A stretch of 64,000 bases of DNA from Pseudomonadota bacterium (lineage in GTDB: Bacteria; Pseudomonadota; Alphaproteobacteria; Acetobacterales; Acetobacteraceae), in the NCBI GenBank assembly GCA_021845595.1, contig JAJZVV010000003.1, positions 1-64,000 of the forward strand, given 5' to 3'. Made by a program: the position numbers and the translations under genes. Position 1 is the first letter of the stretch; each line of letters opens with the position of its first letter. The notes under the pieces were generated by a model. It saw only the letters and a program-made list of their open reading frames with translations, searched no databases and was not told the DNA's origin. Below are positions 16,571-25,281 of this stretch, piece by piece.

Positions 16571-17839
16571 TCATGGTGTTCCGGGCCTGAGCGCGCGCAC
16601 AGCGGCCGCGTCCGGCAGCACCGTTGCGCCGTCGACATAGCGCCAGTCGGCGAGCACGCCTTTGCCGTCGCGGACCGCGGTGCGCCCGACGAACGTGCCG
16701 AGCGTGCTCTGGTGGTCGATGGCACGGAATAGCGCCGGCCCGAACGGCGTCGGGAACGCGGCCCCGGCGAAGCCGCCGACCAGCGCGGCGAGGTCCAGCC
16801 CACCGGCGCGGGCGATGCCGGCGGCGATCGCGTGCATCAGCGCGTAGCCGACGACCGAGCCCATCCGCGGCATCTGCCCGAATCGGGCCCGGTAGGCGTC
16901 GCGGAAGGCGACATGGGCCGGCGTGTCGAGCTGCTCTGGCGGGTAGCCGGTGACGATCCAGCCGACCGGCGCCTCGGCCCCGAGCGGGTCGAGATATTCC
17001 GGCTCGCCGGTGAGCATGGAGACCACGGCGCGCTGGTCGAACAGCCCGCGCGGCCCGCCCTGGCGGACGAAATTGGTCAGATCGGCGCCGAACGTGACGT
17101 TGAAGATCGCCTCCGGTGCCGCGCTCTCCAGCGCCCCGGCCACCGCGCCGGCATCGATGTGGCCGAGCGCCGGCCATTGCTCGGCGACGAACCGCACGTC
17201 GGGCCGCCGCGCGCTCAGCAGCTGGCGGAACCAGCGCACCGCGGACTGCCCATACTCGTAGTTCGGCGCCACGCTCGCCCAGCGCCGCGCCGGCAGCCGC
17301 GCTGCCTCCTCGACCAGCATCGCGGCCTGCATGTAGGTCGAGGGACGCAGGCGGAAGCAATTGGGCTCGCCCTTTTCCCACACCAGCGCGTCGGTCAGCG
17401 GCTCGCCGGCGACGTAGAGCACGCCGGTCTGGCGCGCGAAGTCCGACAGCGCGAGCCCGATATTGGACAGGAACCCGCCGGCCAGGAGATCGACCTTCTC
17501 GCCGTTCACCAGTTCGCCGGCGAGCCGGAGCGCATCCTGCGGCTTGCCGGCGTCATCGCGCGAGACGACTTCGAGCGGCCGGCCGAGCACGCCGCCGGCT
17601 TCGTTGATCGCCGTCACCGCCAGCTGCCAGCCGTTGCGGTAGGGCAGGGTGAAGGCCGGCACGGCGGTGTAGGAATTGATCTCGCCGATGCGGATCGGCC
17701 GCCCGTTCCCGGCCCGGGCGATGGCGGGTGCGGCCAGGGACACGGCCAGCGCGCCGCCGATGGCCGCGCGCCGGGACAGGCCCGGCGCCGGCGATGCCGC
17801 TGGCCGGTGTGGCCTCCGGTCGCGCCGGTTGCGAATCAT
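16571..17839 (-). CDS. ABC transporter substrate-binding protein (Peripla_BP_6), Tat-exported
   Basis: 422 residues from the ATG at 17839. The N-terminus is Arg-rich with LSRRAAIGG and a hydrophobic stretch ending AIARA, a Tat-type signal. The mature part (RIGEINSYTAVPAF, GWQLAVTAINEAGGVLGRPLEVVSRDDAG) is the LivJ/amide-binding type I fold. No permease or ATPase is adjacent, so it either uses a transporter encoded elsewhere or acts as a sensor. An open frame continues upstream to 18091 but overlaps the divergent phosphoesterase gene. The ribosome-binding region is duplicated (17840-17875). Confidence 0.88.
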   Translation of the reverse strand: MIRNRRDRRPHRPAASPAPGLSRRAAIGGALAVSLAAPAIARAGNGRPIRIGEINSYTAVPAFTLPYRNGWQLAVTAINEAGGVLGRPLEVVSRDDAGKPQDALRLAGELVNGEKVDLLAGGFLSNIGLALSDFARQTGVLYVAGEPLTDALVWEKGEPNCFRLRPSTYMQAAMLVEEAARLPARRWASVAPNYEYGQSAVRWFRQLLSARRPDVRFVAEQWPALGHIDAGAVAGALESAAPEAIFNVTFGADLTNFVRQGGPRGLFDQRAVVSMLTGEPEYLDPLGAEAPVGWIVTGYPPEQLDTPAHVAFRDAYRARFGQMPRMGSVVGYALMHAIAAGIARAGGLDLAALVGGFAGAAFPTPFGPALFRAIDHQSTLGTFVGRTAVRDGKGVLADWRYVDGATVLPDAAAVRALRPGTP

Positions 17840-17875
17840 GCTGCCTCCCACGGTCTGGCTGCCTCCCACGGTCTG
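17840..17875 (-). repeat. Tandem 18-bp duplication of a ribosome-binding site
   Basis: Two exact copies of gctgcctcccacggtctg abut directly upstream of the binding-protein ATG. On the minus strand each copy contains GTGGGAGGCAGC, so two identical Shine-Dalgarno sequences precede one start codon. Confidence 0.93.
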
Positions 17876-17975
17876 GCCAAACGCAGCATCGCCCAGTGCG
17901 GCGGGCGCGTCCAGGACCGCTCTTGCCCGCCGCCCTCCGGCCGCTATGCTCCCGCGCGGCGGCGGGGGAGCGGGC

Positions 17976-19415
17976 ATGGCGCGATGGTGGCGAACGCTCG
18001 GCGCGGTGCTCGTTCTGCTTGCCCCGCTCGGACTCACGCCGGCCTTCGCCCAGGCGAGCGGAGCCGGACGCGCGCTCGCCCTCTCGGACATTCATTTCGA
18101 CCCGCTCGCCGACCCGCTGCTGGCCGATGCGCTCGCCGCGGCGGCGCCGGAGGATTGGGGCGCGCTGTTCGAGCACGCCGCGCGAGCCGGTGCCCCCCTC
18201 GGTGCTTTCGGCCACGATACGCCCTGGCCGCTCTGGCAGGCGGCGCTGGCCCGGATGCAAGCGGTGCTGCCGCGGCCGGACATGATCCTCTTCACCGGCG
18301 ATTTTCTCGTCCACGGCCTCGGCGCCCGGTTCGCCACCGCGGCTTCCGACCATTCGCCCCAGGCCCTGCGCCGCTTCGCCATCAAGACCGTGCGCTTCCT
18401 CGCGCTCGATCTGGCGCGGCGCTTTCCCGGCGTGCCGATCATTCCAGTGCTGGGCAATAACGATTCCGAGTGCGGCGATTACGCGCTCGAGCCCGGCGGC
18501 GCGTTTCTCGCCGGCCTGCTGCCGACGCTGCGCGAGATGCTCGCCGGGGGCGGCGAGGCCGCGCTGGCGCCGGATCTCGCCGCCGCATGGGATGCCGACG
18601 GCAACTACGACATCCCGCACCCGACGCTTGCCCATGCGCGGATCATCGGCCTCGACAGCGTGCTGCTGTCGGCGCGCTATCATGACCGCTGCGGCGGCGG
18701 GGACGATCGGGCGCCGGCGCGGCGCACGCTGGAGTGGCTCGCCGCGCGCCTCGCCGCCGCCGCCGCCGCCGGTGACCGCGTCTGGCTGCTGATGCACATT
18801 CCGCCCGGCATCGATGCCTACGCCACCCTGCGCGCCGGGCTCTGCACGGCCGATCCGGTCGAGATGTGGCAGCCGGAGGCGCTGGAGCGCTTCCTCGCCC
18901 TGGTCCGGGCCCATGCGCCGACGCTGGTTTCGGTCCTCGCCGGGCACACGCACATGGAAACGTTCCGGCTTATCGGCAGCGGGGCGGACGCGGTGGCGCT
19001 GCTCGGCGTGCCGGGGCTGAGCCCGATCTTCGGCCAGAACCCGGCCTTCCAGGTGATCACGTATGATGCCGCCGGCGTGCGCGATACCGAGACCCAGTTC
19101 CTCGCCAGCCTCGCCGGCGCGGACGCCGCCGCGTGGCGGGCGGGGGCGCCGTTCACCGCCGCCTATGAACTGCCGCGCCCGGACGCCGCGGCGCTGCGCC
19201 GGCTGCTGCCCCGCCTGGCCGAGGACCCGGCGACGCGGCTGGACTGGCTGCGTCGTTTCGCCACCTTCCGCCTGGCCTATTGGCCGCTGCCCGAGCGCGA
19301 GGGGCTGGCCGGCCCGGCCAGCGTCGCCGCCTATCGCTGCACCTCGGCGACCGTGACCGATGCCGGCTTCCGCGCCTGCGCCTGTGCCGCCGATGCGCCC
19401 GGACCGGGCCGCTGA
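17976..19415 (+). CDS. Secreted metallophosphoesterase (sphingomyelinase/PPN1-like)
   Basis: 479 residues with a Sec signal (MARWWRTLGAVLVLLAPLG..., cleaved near FAQA). Calcineurin-like metal motifs are visible in order: SDIHFDP, LFTGDFLVHG, GNNDSECGDY, LMHIPPG and LAGHTHMETF, which give the D-x-H, GD, GNxD and GHxH ligands. A C-terminal region of about 130 residues with a Cys-rich end (CACAAD) resembles that of acid-sphingomyelinase-type enzymes. It probably hydrolyses phosphodiesters or polyphosphate in the periplasm. The ATG follows GGGGGAGCGGGC. Confidence 0.9.
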   Translation: MARWWRTLGAVLVLLAPLGLTPAFAQASGAGRALALSDIHFDPLADPLLADALAAAAPEDWGALFEHAARAGAPLGAFGHDTPWPLWQAALARMQAVLPRPDMILFTGDFLVHGLGARFATAASDHSPQALRRFAIKTVRFLALDLARRFPGVPIIPVLGNNDSECGDYALEPGGAFLAGLLPTLREMLAGGGEAALAPDLAAAWDADGNYDIPHPTLAHARIIGLDSVLLSARYHDRCGGGDDRAPARRTLEWLAARLAAAAAAGDRVWLLMHIPPGIDAYATLRAGLCTADPVEMWQPEALERFLALVRAHAPTLVSVLAGHTHMETFRLIGSGADAVALLGVPGLSPIFGQNPAFQVITYDAAGVRDTETQFLASLAGADAAAWRAGAPFTAAYELPRPDAAALRRLLPRLAEDPATRLDWLRRFATFRLAYWPLPEREGLAGPASVAAYRCTSATVTDAGFRACACAADAPGPGR

Positions 19416-19493
19416 GCGGCGCGGTTGTCGCGCCCGCCGCTCTGCTCTAGCGTTGAACCCTTCCCGGCGTGCGCAAATGGACATCCAAGATCA

Positions 19494-20312
19494 ATGAGCA
19501 AGAGCGACGACCTCGTCTTCCGGAAACGTGACGGTATCGGCTATGTCGTCTTCAACCGGCCGGAGGCGCGCAACGCCCTGACGCTGGAGATGCAGCAGCG
19601 GCTGCTCGAACTCTGCGAGCAGGTGAACGCGGATGCCGAGGTGCGCGCGCTGATCTTCAGCGGCACCGGGGAGCGCGCCTTCACGGCGGGGATCGACGTC
19701 TCGCAGTTCCGCTCCTTCACCGGCCTGGCCGGTACCGATGTCGATGGTGCGCGCTCGCTGCACCAGGAGCAGGAGGTGATGGATTTCCAGAACCGCACCG
19801 CGCGCCTGCTCGATGCCATCGAGGGTTGCCGCGTGCCGACCATCGCCGCGATCCAGGGGGCGTGCGTCGGCGATGGGCTGGTCATCGCCGCTGCCTGCGA
19901 TCTGCGCATCTGCTCGCCGAACGCGGTGTTCGGCATGCCGATCGCGCGCACGCTCGGCAACTGCCTGTCGATGCCGGTGTTCGCACGCCTGGTCCAACTC
20001 ATCGGCGCCGGCCGGCTGGCGGACATGATCTTCACCGCCCGCCTGGTCTCCGCCCAGGAGGCGCTGGCGATGGGGCTGGTGATGGAGACGCCGCTCGACG
20101 CGATCCAGCACGCCGAATATCTGGCCCGCCGCATGTTCGAACACGCGCCGCTGACGCTGCGGGCGACGCGCGAGGCGCTGCGCCGGCTGCGTCCGCGCGT
20201 GACGGTCGAGGACGGGCGCGACCTCGCCCTGAGCTGCTATCTCAGCCGCGACTTCCGCGAGGGCATCGACGCTTTCCTGCACAAGCGCCCGCCGCATTGG
20301 CGCGGCGAGTAG
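19494..20312 (+). CDS. Enoyl-CoA hydratase/isomerase family protein
   Basis: 272 residues of crotonase fold. NRPEARNALTLEMQ, the oxyanion loop AFTAGIDVSQF near 60, and QGACVGDGLVIAAACDLRI near 120 are typical. The second catalytic Glu position is occupied within PIARTLGNCLSMP, which differs from classical hydratases, so the reaction (hydration, isomerisation or C-C cleavage) is uncertain. The start at 19494 was chosen because the family domain begins right after it. It leads a co-directional set with a CoA-transferase, PaaG and PaaI. Confidence 0.88.
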   Translation: MSKSDDLVFRKRDGIGYVVFNRPEARNALTLEMQQRLLELCEQVNADAEVRALIFSGTGERAFTAGIDVSQFRSFTGLAGTDVDGARSLHQEQEVMDFQNRTARLLDAIEGCRVPTIAAIQGACVGDGLVIAAACDLRICSPNAVFGMPIARTLGNCLSMPVFARLVQLIGAGRLADMIFTARLVSAQEALAMGLVMETPLDAIQHAEYLARRMFEHAPLTLRATREALRRLRPRVTVEDGRDLALSCYLSRDFREGIDAFLHKRPPHWRGE

Positions 20313-20350
20313 CGGTCGACGCCGCAACCGCCACACGGAGACCTCGATCC

Positions 20351-21523
20351 ATGCCGGAATCCCCGCTGGCCCGCTTCAAGGTGATCGATCTGACGCGGGT
20401 GCGTGCCGGCCCCACCGCGGTGCGTCAGCTCGCCGACTGGGGCGCGGATGTCATCAAGGTCGAGAACCCCGCCGGCGGCGATGCGCTCGGCGGCGAGCGG
20501 CTCGGCCCGGACTTCCAGAATCTGCACCGCAACAAGCGCAGCATCACGCTCGATCTCAAGCAGCCCGAAGGGGTCGAGATTCTCAAGCGCCTGGTGGTCG
20601 GCGCCGACGTCCTGGTGGAGAACTACCGCCCCGACGTGAAGCACCGGCTCGGCATCGACTACGACACGCTGCGCCAGCTCAATCGGCGCCTGGTCTATGC
20701 CTCCATATCCGGTTTCGGCCAGGACGGCCCCTATCGCGATCGGCCGGGGTTCGATCAGATCGCGCAGGGCATGGGCGGGCTGATGTCGATCACCGGCCTG
20801 CCGGGACAGGGGCCGGTGCGGGTCGGCATCCCGGTGGCCGACCTCACCGCCGGCATCTTTGCCGCCATGGGCGTGCTGCTCGCCCTGCTCGAGCGCGAGG
20901 TCTCCGGCGAGGGCCAATGGGTGCAGTCCTCGCTGCTCGCCGCCCAGATCGCCATGCTCGACTTCCAGGCCGCGCGCTGGCTGATCGCGGGCGAAGTGCC
21001 GGGCCAGGCGGGCAACAACCACCCGACCTCGATCCCCACCGGCGTCTTCGCCACCCGCGACGGGCACATCAACATCGCCGCCTCCGGGCGGGAGATGTTC
21101 CAGCGCCTATGCACCGCGCTCGGCGCGCCCGAGCTCGCCGCCGACCCGGCCTATGCCACCGACAAGGACCGCTCGCGCAACCGCGACGCGCTGAACGCCG
21201 CCATCGAGGCCATCACCCGCACGCGCAGCTCGGCGGACTGGGTGGCGGCGCTGAACGCGGCGAGCGTGCCCTCGGGGCCGATCAACCGCATCGACGAGGT
21301 CTTCGCCGATCCGCAGGTGCGCCATCTCGGCATCGCCGCCCCGGTGGAGCATCCCGAGCTCGGGCGCATCGAGCTCGTCGGCCAGCCGATGACGCTGAGC
21401 CGCACCAACTGGCACCTCGACGACGCCACGCCGGCGCCGGGCGAGCACACCGACGCCGTCCTGCATGCGCTCGGCTATGGCGAGGACGACATCGCCGGCC
21501 TGCGCGCCCGCCACGTCATCTGA
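20351..21523 (+). CDS. Family III CoA-transferase (CaiB/BaiF)
   Basis: 390 residues. Recognised by PLARFKVIDLTRVRAGPTAVRQLADWGADVIKVE at the N-terminus and by the motif VENYRPDVKHRLGIDY; the catalytic Asp of this family would be in the segment around VRVGIPVADLTAG. Such enzymes pass CoA between carboxylic acids through an aspartyl-CoA thioester. The usual ATG at 20351 is 38 bp after the crotonase gene. With the flanking crotonase and thioesterase genes it suggests activation of an unidentified acid to its CoA ester. Confidence 0.93.
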   Translation: MPESPLARFKVIDLTRVRAGPTAVRQLADWGADVIKVENPAGGDALGGERLGPDFQNLHRNKRSITLDLKQPEGVEILKRLVVGADVLVENYRPDVKHRLGIDYDTLRQLNRRLVYASISGFGQDGPYRDRPGFDQIAQGMGGLMSITGLPGQGPVRVGIPVADLTAGIFAAMGVLLALLEREVSGEGQWVQSSLLAAQIAMLDFQAARWLIAGEVPGQAGNNHPTSIPTGVFATRDGHINIAASGREMFQRLCTALGAPELAADPAYATDKDRSRNRDALNAAIEAITRTRSSADWVAALNAASVPSGPINRIDEVFADPQVRHLGIAAPVEHPELGRIELVGQPMTLSRTNWHLDDATPAPGEHTDAVLHALGYGEDDIAGLRARHVI

Positions 21524-21544
21524 TCGCTGTCTGCGGAGGACCCG

Positions 21545-22336
21545 ATGGACGCGCCTCTCCTGATCGAGCCCCGCGATGGCTACACCCGGCTCGTGCTCAA
21601 CCGCCCGGAGAAGATCAACGCCCTGAACGGCCCGCTGCTCGAAGCGCTGATCCGCGCGCTCGACGATGCGGCGGCCGATCCCGCCTGCCGCGCGCTGCTG
21701 ATCACCGGCATGGGGCGCGGCTTCTGCGCCGGGCAGGATCTCGGCGAGGTGCCGGCAGGCAGCGCCGTCGTGCTCGATCCCGGCGCCGTCATCGAGCGGC
21801 TCTACAACCCGCTGGTCCGCCGCCTGCGCGCCATCAAGCTGCCGGTGGTCTGCGCCGTCAACGGCATCGCCGCCGGGGCCGGCGCGTCGCTGGCGCTTGC
21901 CTGCGACATCGTAATCGCCGCCCGTTCGGCGAAGTTCATCCAGGCCTTCGTGCGCATCGGCCTGGTGCCGGATTCGGGCGGCACCTTCTTCCTGCCCCAT
22001 CTCGTCGGCGCCGCGCGCGCCCGCGCGCTGGCCATGCTCGGCGAGCCGGTCGGCGCCGAGCAGGCCGAGGCCTGGGGCATGATCTGGCGCGCCGTGGACG
22101 ACGACGCCCTCGCCGCCGAGGCCGAGCGCCTGACCGCGCATCTCGCCACCCAGCCGACGCAGGCGATCGCGCTGATCAAGCGCGCGCTGGACGCCGCCGG
22201 GACCAACGGGCTCGACGCGCAGCTGGCCCTGGAGCGCGACCTGCAATGCGAGGCCGCGCGCACGCCGGACTGCGCCGAGGGGGTGCGCGCCTTCCTCGAG
22301 AAGCGGCCGCCGCGCTTCACCGGCCGGGCGCGATGA
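21545..22336 (+). CDS. paaG: PaaG-like enoyl-CoA hydratase/isomerase
   Basis: 263 residues. Characteristic PaaG sequence: GRGFCAGQDLGEV near 58, FIQAFVRIGLVPDSGGTFFLP near 131 and QAEAWGMIWRAVDDD near 176. PaaG isomerises ring-1,2-epoxyphenylacetyl-CoA to the oxepin-CoA and also acts as a delta3,delta2-enoyl-CoA isomerase. The catalytic Asp is that of VPDSGGT. No paaABCDE epoxidase genes are present in this window, so here it may serve general beta-oxidation. Its stop overlaps the paaI start by 4 bp. Confidence 0.88.
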   Translation: MDAPLLIEPRDGYTRLVLNRPEKINALNGPLLEALIRALDDAAADPACRALLITGMGRGFCAGQDLGEVPAGSAVVLDPGAVIERLYNPLVRRLRAIKLPVVCAVNGIAAGAGASLALACDIVIAARSAKFIQAFVRIGLVPDSGGTFFLPHLVGAARARALAMLGEPVGAEQAEAWGMIWRAVDDDALAAEAERLTAHLATQPTQAIALIKRALDAAGTNGLDAQLALERDLQCEAARTPDCAEGVRAFLEKRPPRFTGRAR

Positions 22337-22803
22337 GCGAGCCGCCTCACGACCCGCAGGCCCACGACCCGCAGGCAATGGCGCAGGCCTGCGCCGAGGC
22401 GATGTTCCAGGACGACCACGCCAGCCAAGCGCTCGGCGTGACGCTGGACCGCATCGGCCCCGGCGCCGCGCGCGTCAGCATGGTGGTGACGGCGAACATG
22501 GTGAACGGCCACGGCCTGTGTCACGGCGGCTACATCTTCACCCTGGCCGACTGCGCCTTCGCCTATGCCTGCAACAGCTACAACGAGCGCGCCGTGGCCC
22601 GCGAAGGCGCGATCACCTTCCTGCGCCCGGCCCATCTCGGCGAGCGTCTCATCGCCGAGGCCGGCGAGCGCGTCCGCACCGGGCGCAGCGGCATCTATGA
22701 CGTGCGGGTGACGCGCCACGATGGCGGCGTGATCGCCGAGTTCCGTGGCCATTCGCGCCAGATCGGGCAGCGGTTCTTCCCGGCCGAGCCGCGGCCCGGC
22801 TGA
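22333..22803 (+). CDS. paaI: PaaI-type hotdog acyl-CoA thioesterase
   Basis: 156 residues. The hotdog active-site motif HGGYIFTLADCAFAYACNSY (near 60-79) and the length match PaaI, which hydrolyses (hydroxy)phenylacetyl-CoA esters that stall the phenylacetate pathway. The ATGA overlap with the upstream paaG-like gene shows coupling. The N-terminus has a short DPQAHDPQA repeat absent from typical homologues. Confidence 0.92.
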   Translation: MSEPPHDPQAHDPQAMAQACAEAMFQDDHASQALGVTLDRIGPGAARVSMVVTANMVNGHGLCHGGYIFTLADCAFAYACNSYNERAVAREGAITFLRPAHLGERLIAEAGERVRTGRSGIYDVRVTRHDGGVIAEFRGHSRQIGQRFFPAEPRPG

Positions 22804-22816
22804 GGGGCATCCGGGC

Positions 22817-24127
22817 TCAGGCGGCCAGCGCCGCCACGGGGTCGGCGAGCAGGCGGAGCTTGGCCAGGCAGGTTTCGAGGTCCGCCACGCTCGCCGCCCG
22901 CGCGCCGAAGGCGATGCGCAGCGCCGGCACCGCGCCGGCCAGGACCGGCTGGCCGATCTGGCAGAGGGGCCGCGCCACCGGCCCGAGGCTGGCGCCGAGA
23001 TCCTGGTTCATTTGCCGGTGGATGCGCCCGAGCGTGGCCAGGTCGAACCGCTCGCCGGCGGCGCGGTCGCGCACCGCAAAGGTGAAGATGGTCTGGTCCG
23101 GCGACGCGGGTGGAAGCAGCTCGAAGCGTGGGTCGGCGGCGAACGCGGCGCGCAGCGCGGCGGCGAGGCGGCGGCGGCGCGCCCGGTGCTCGGCTTGCGG
23201 AACCCCGGCATAGGCGCGCATTTCCGCCACCGCCGCCGCCCAGCGGCAGAGCACGCCCGGCGCGGTGTCGCTCGGTTCGCTCCCGTCGCTCGCTTCGCCC
23301 CTTGGGCCGCCGAGCCGCCGCGCGCGCGGCAGCAGCACGGCGCCAGAGAAGGGCGGTCCGCCATAGAATTTCGACCCGGTGACGAGCACCGGCCAGCCCT
23401 GCTCCAGATATCGCCGCAGCCGGGCGGCGGGCAGCCGGGCCTGGCAGGCATCGACGATGATCTCGGTGCCGGGGTGGCGGGCCTGCAGGCGCGCGGCGGC
23501 GGCCGGGCCGGGGGCGGTGAGCCCGGTCTTGGACCCGTCGATGAGATGGACGATCGTCCGTCCGCCCCCGGCGGCGATTGCGGCCGCCGTGGCCGCGGCG
23601 ACGGCGGCGGGCCGGCGCGGGCTTCCGTCCGGGTCGCGCAGGGCGATGTGGCGCAGCGTCGCCTGCGGATGCGCGCCCCGCGCCGCGTCCGGCACCAGGC
23701 TGCCGGTCTCCGTGGCGGCCATCAGCACGGCGTCCCAGCGCGCGTCCGGCGCGGCGGCGGTGAGCAGCCCGGTGGCGATCCGCGCCGCGTCGGTGCCCGA
23801 GGCGGCGAGCACGGCATGGGCGATGTCGGCGACGCCGAAATGGGCCAGGATCTCGGCCGACAGCCGCTGGGCGACGGCGGCCCGCGCGGGTTCCCACCCG
23901 CGCCCTGCGGCGGCGGCGCGCAGTGCGTCGAGGCAGCTTCCGGCGGCGGCGAACCCGGCCGCGGAGACGGTGGAGGCGGTGCAGGACCCGAACCCGATCA
24001 CCGCGCGCGGCCACGGCGCGCAGCCATAGCGGTCGAGGCCCGTCACCGGGTCCGGCGTCAGGCGCGCATCGCCATCCGCACCCAGCAGGCGCTCGATGTC
24101 GGCGGTGTCGGCCACATGCGCGGACAT
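22817..24127 (-). CDS. PLP-dependent class V aminotransferase-like protein
   Basis: 436 residues with fold-type I features: a cofactor Asp in IIVDACQARLP (Asp227) and the Schiff-base Lys253 in LVTGSKFYGGPPFSG, directly before a strand. The overall layout resembles cysteine desulfurase/aspartate-aminotransferase superfamily members, but I do not recognise a named enzyme. Residues 272-290 (LGGPRGEASDGSEPSDTAPG) read like a low-complexity insertion between conserved segments. The gene converges on paaI with 13 bp between. Substrate unknown. Confidence 0.72.
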   Translation of the reverse strand: MSAHVADTADIERLLGADGDARLTPDPVTGLDRYGCAPWPRAVIGFGSCTASTVSAAGFAAAGSCLDALRAAAAGRGWEPARAAVAQRLSAEILAHFGVADIAHAVLAASGTDAARIATGLLTAAAPDARWDAVLMAATETGSLVPDAARGAHPQATLRHIALRDPDGSPRRPAAVAAATAAAIAAGGGRTIVHLIDGSKTGLTAPGPAAAARLQARHPGTEIIVDACQARLPAARLRRYLEQGWPVLVTGSKFYGGPPFSGAVLLPRARRLGGPRGEASDGSEPSDTAPGVLCRWAAAVAEMRAYAGVPQAEHRARRRRLAAALRAAFAADPRFELLPPASPDQTIFTFAVRDRAAGERFDLATLGRIHRQMNQDLGASLGPVARPLCQIGQPVLAGAVPALRIAFGARAASVADLETCLAKLRLLADPVAALAA

Positions 24128-24260
24128 GCAGCCATGAGACCATCAAGAGGTTAGCAGGAGGCAAACGCCGGCTGCACTTCCCCGCCACGGAGCCCGCCGC
24201 TATAGGCGGGCGGCGAGAGACACGGCCGAAGCGAAGGCCAGAGCAAGGTGAGGACGGCGC

Positions 24261-25274
24261 ATGCTGAACCTGGAGCCAAGCGTCATTGCCACCCGCGACG
24301 GCCGGCTGGGGCGGATCGTGCTCAACCGCCCGAAATCATTGAACGCGCTCGACCCGCAGATGATCCGCCTGATCGACGGCGCACTGGCCGCCTGGCGCGA
24401 TGATCCCGCGGTGCACGCGGTGGTGATCGAGGGTGCCGGCGGGCGGGCCTTCTGCGCCGGCGGCGACATCCGGGCGGTGCGCGCGCACGCGCTGGCCGGC
24501 GAGACGGACGCGGTGGAGGCGTTCTTCGCCGCCGAATATGCCCTCAACGGCGTCATCGCCGCCTACCCCAAGCCCTATGTCGCGCTGGTGGACGGCATCT
24601 GCATGGGCGGCGGCATCGGCGTGTCCGTGCACGGACGCTACCGGGTCGCCACCGAGGCGGCGCAATTCGCCATGCCGGAGACGGCGATCGCCTTCTTTCC
24701 CGATGTCGGCGCCAGCCACTTCCTGCCACGCCTGCCCGGCCGGCTCGGCCTCTATCTCGGCCTCACGGGGACGCGCATGAACGGCGCGGATGCGGTCCAT
24801 GCCGGGCTCGCGACCCATTTCGTGCCCCGCGAGCGGCTGCCGGCGCTGTCGCGTGCGCTGGCCGATGAGGGCGTCGCCGTGCTGGCGGAATTCGCCGCGC
24901 CGCTGCCGCCCTTTTCGCTGGCGCCGCACCGCGCCGCGATCGACCGCTGCTTCGCCGCGCCCAGCCTGGCCGCGATCCGCGCCGCGCTCGCCGCCGAGGG
25001 CACCGATTTCGCGGCCGAGACGCTGGCGACGCTCGATCGCATGTCGCCGTCCTCGCTCGCCTGGTCGTTCGCCATCGTCCGCCACGGCGCCGAGCGCTCG
25101 CTGGCGCAGTGCCTTGCCGCGGAACTGGCGCTGACCCGCCATGTCACCCAGCATCCGGACTTCGCCGAGGGCGTGCGGGCGATGGTGGTGGACAAGGACC
25201 GCACCCCGCGCTGGTCCCCGGCGGAGCTCGCGGCGGTGGATCTGGCCGGGATCCAGGCCTGGATGGGCGCCTGA
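24261..25274 (+). CDS. 3-hydroxyisobutyryl-CoA hydrolase-like (ECH_2 family)
   Basis: 337 residues, longer than simple crotonases. AFCAGGDIRAVRAHAL near 70, the MGGGIGVSVHGRYRVATE segment, and AMPETAIAFFPDVGASHFLPRLPG near 138 are typical of 3-hydroxyisobutyryl-CoA hydrolase, a valine-catabolism enzyme; the Glu/Asp pair in PETAIAFFPDVG supplies catalytic residues. It stands alone between oppositely oriented genes. A different 3-hydroxyacyl-CoA substrate cannot be excluded. Confidence 0.9.
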   Translation: MLNLEPSVIATRDGRLGRIVLNRPKSLNALDPQMIRLIDGALAAWRDDPAVHAVVIEGAGGRAFCAGGDIRAVRAHALAGETDAVEAFFAAEYALNGVIAAYPKPYVALVDGICMGGGIGVSVHGRYRVATEAAQFAMPETAIAFFPDVGASHFLPRLPGRLGLYLGLTGTRMNGADAVHAGLATHFVPRERLPALSRALADEGVAVLAEFAAPLPPFSLAPHRAAIDRCFAAPSLAAIRAALAAEGTDFAAETLATLDRMSPSSLAWSFAIVRHGAERSLAQCLAAELALTRHVTQHPDFAEGVRAMVVDKDRTPRWSPAELAAVDLAGIQAWMGA

Positions 25275-25281
25275 GGGCGGC

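Noticed and set aside
17840-18091. N-terminal extension of the 16571 binding protein
   Set aside because: It overlaps the divergent phosphoesterase gene and reads through the duplicated ribosome-binding site; the Tat signal starts at 17839.
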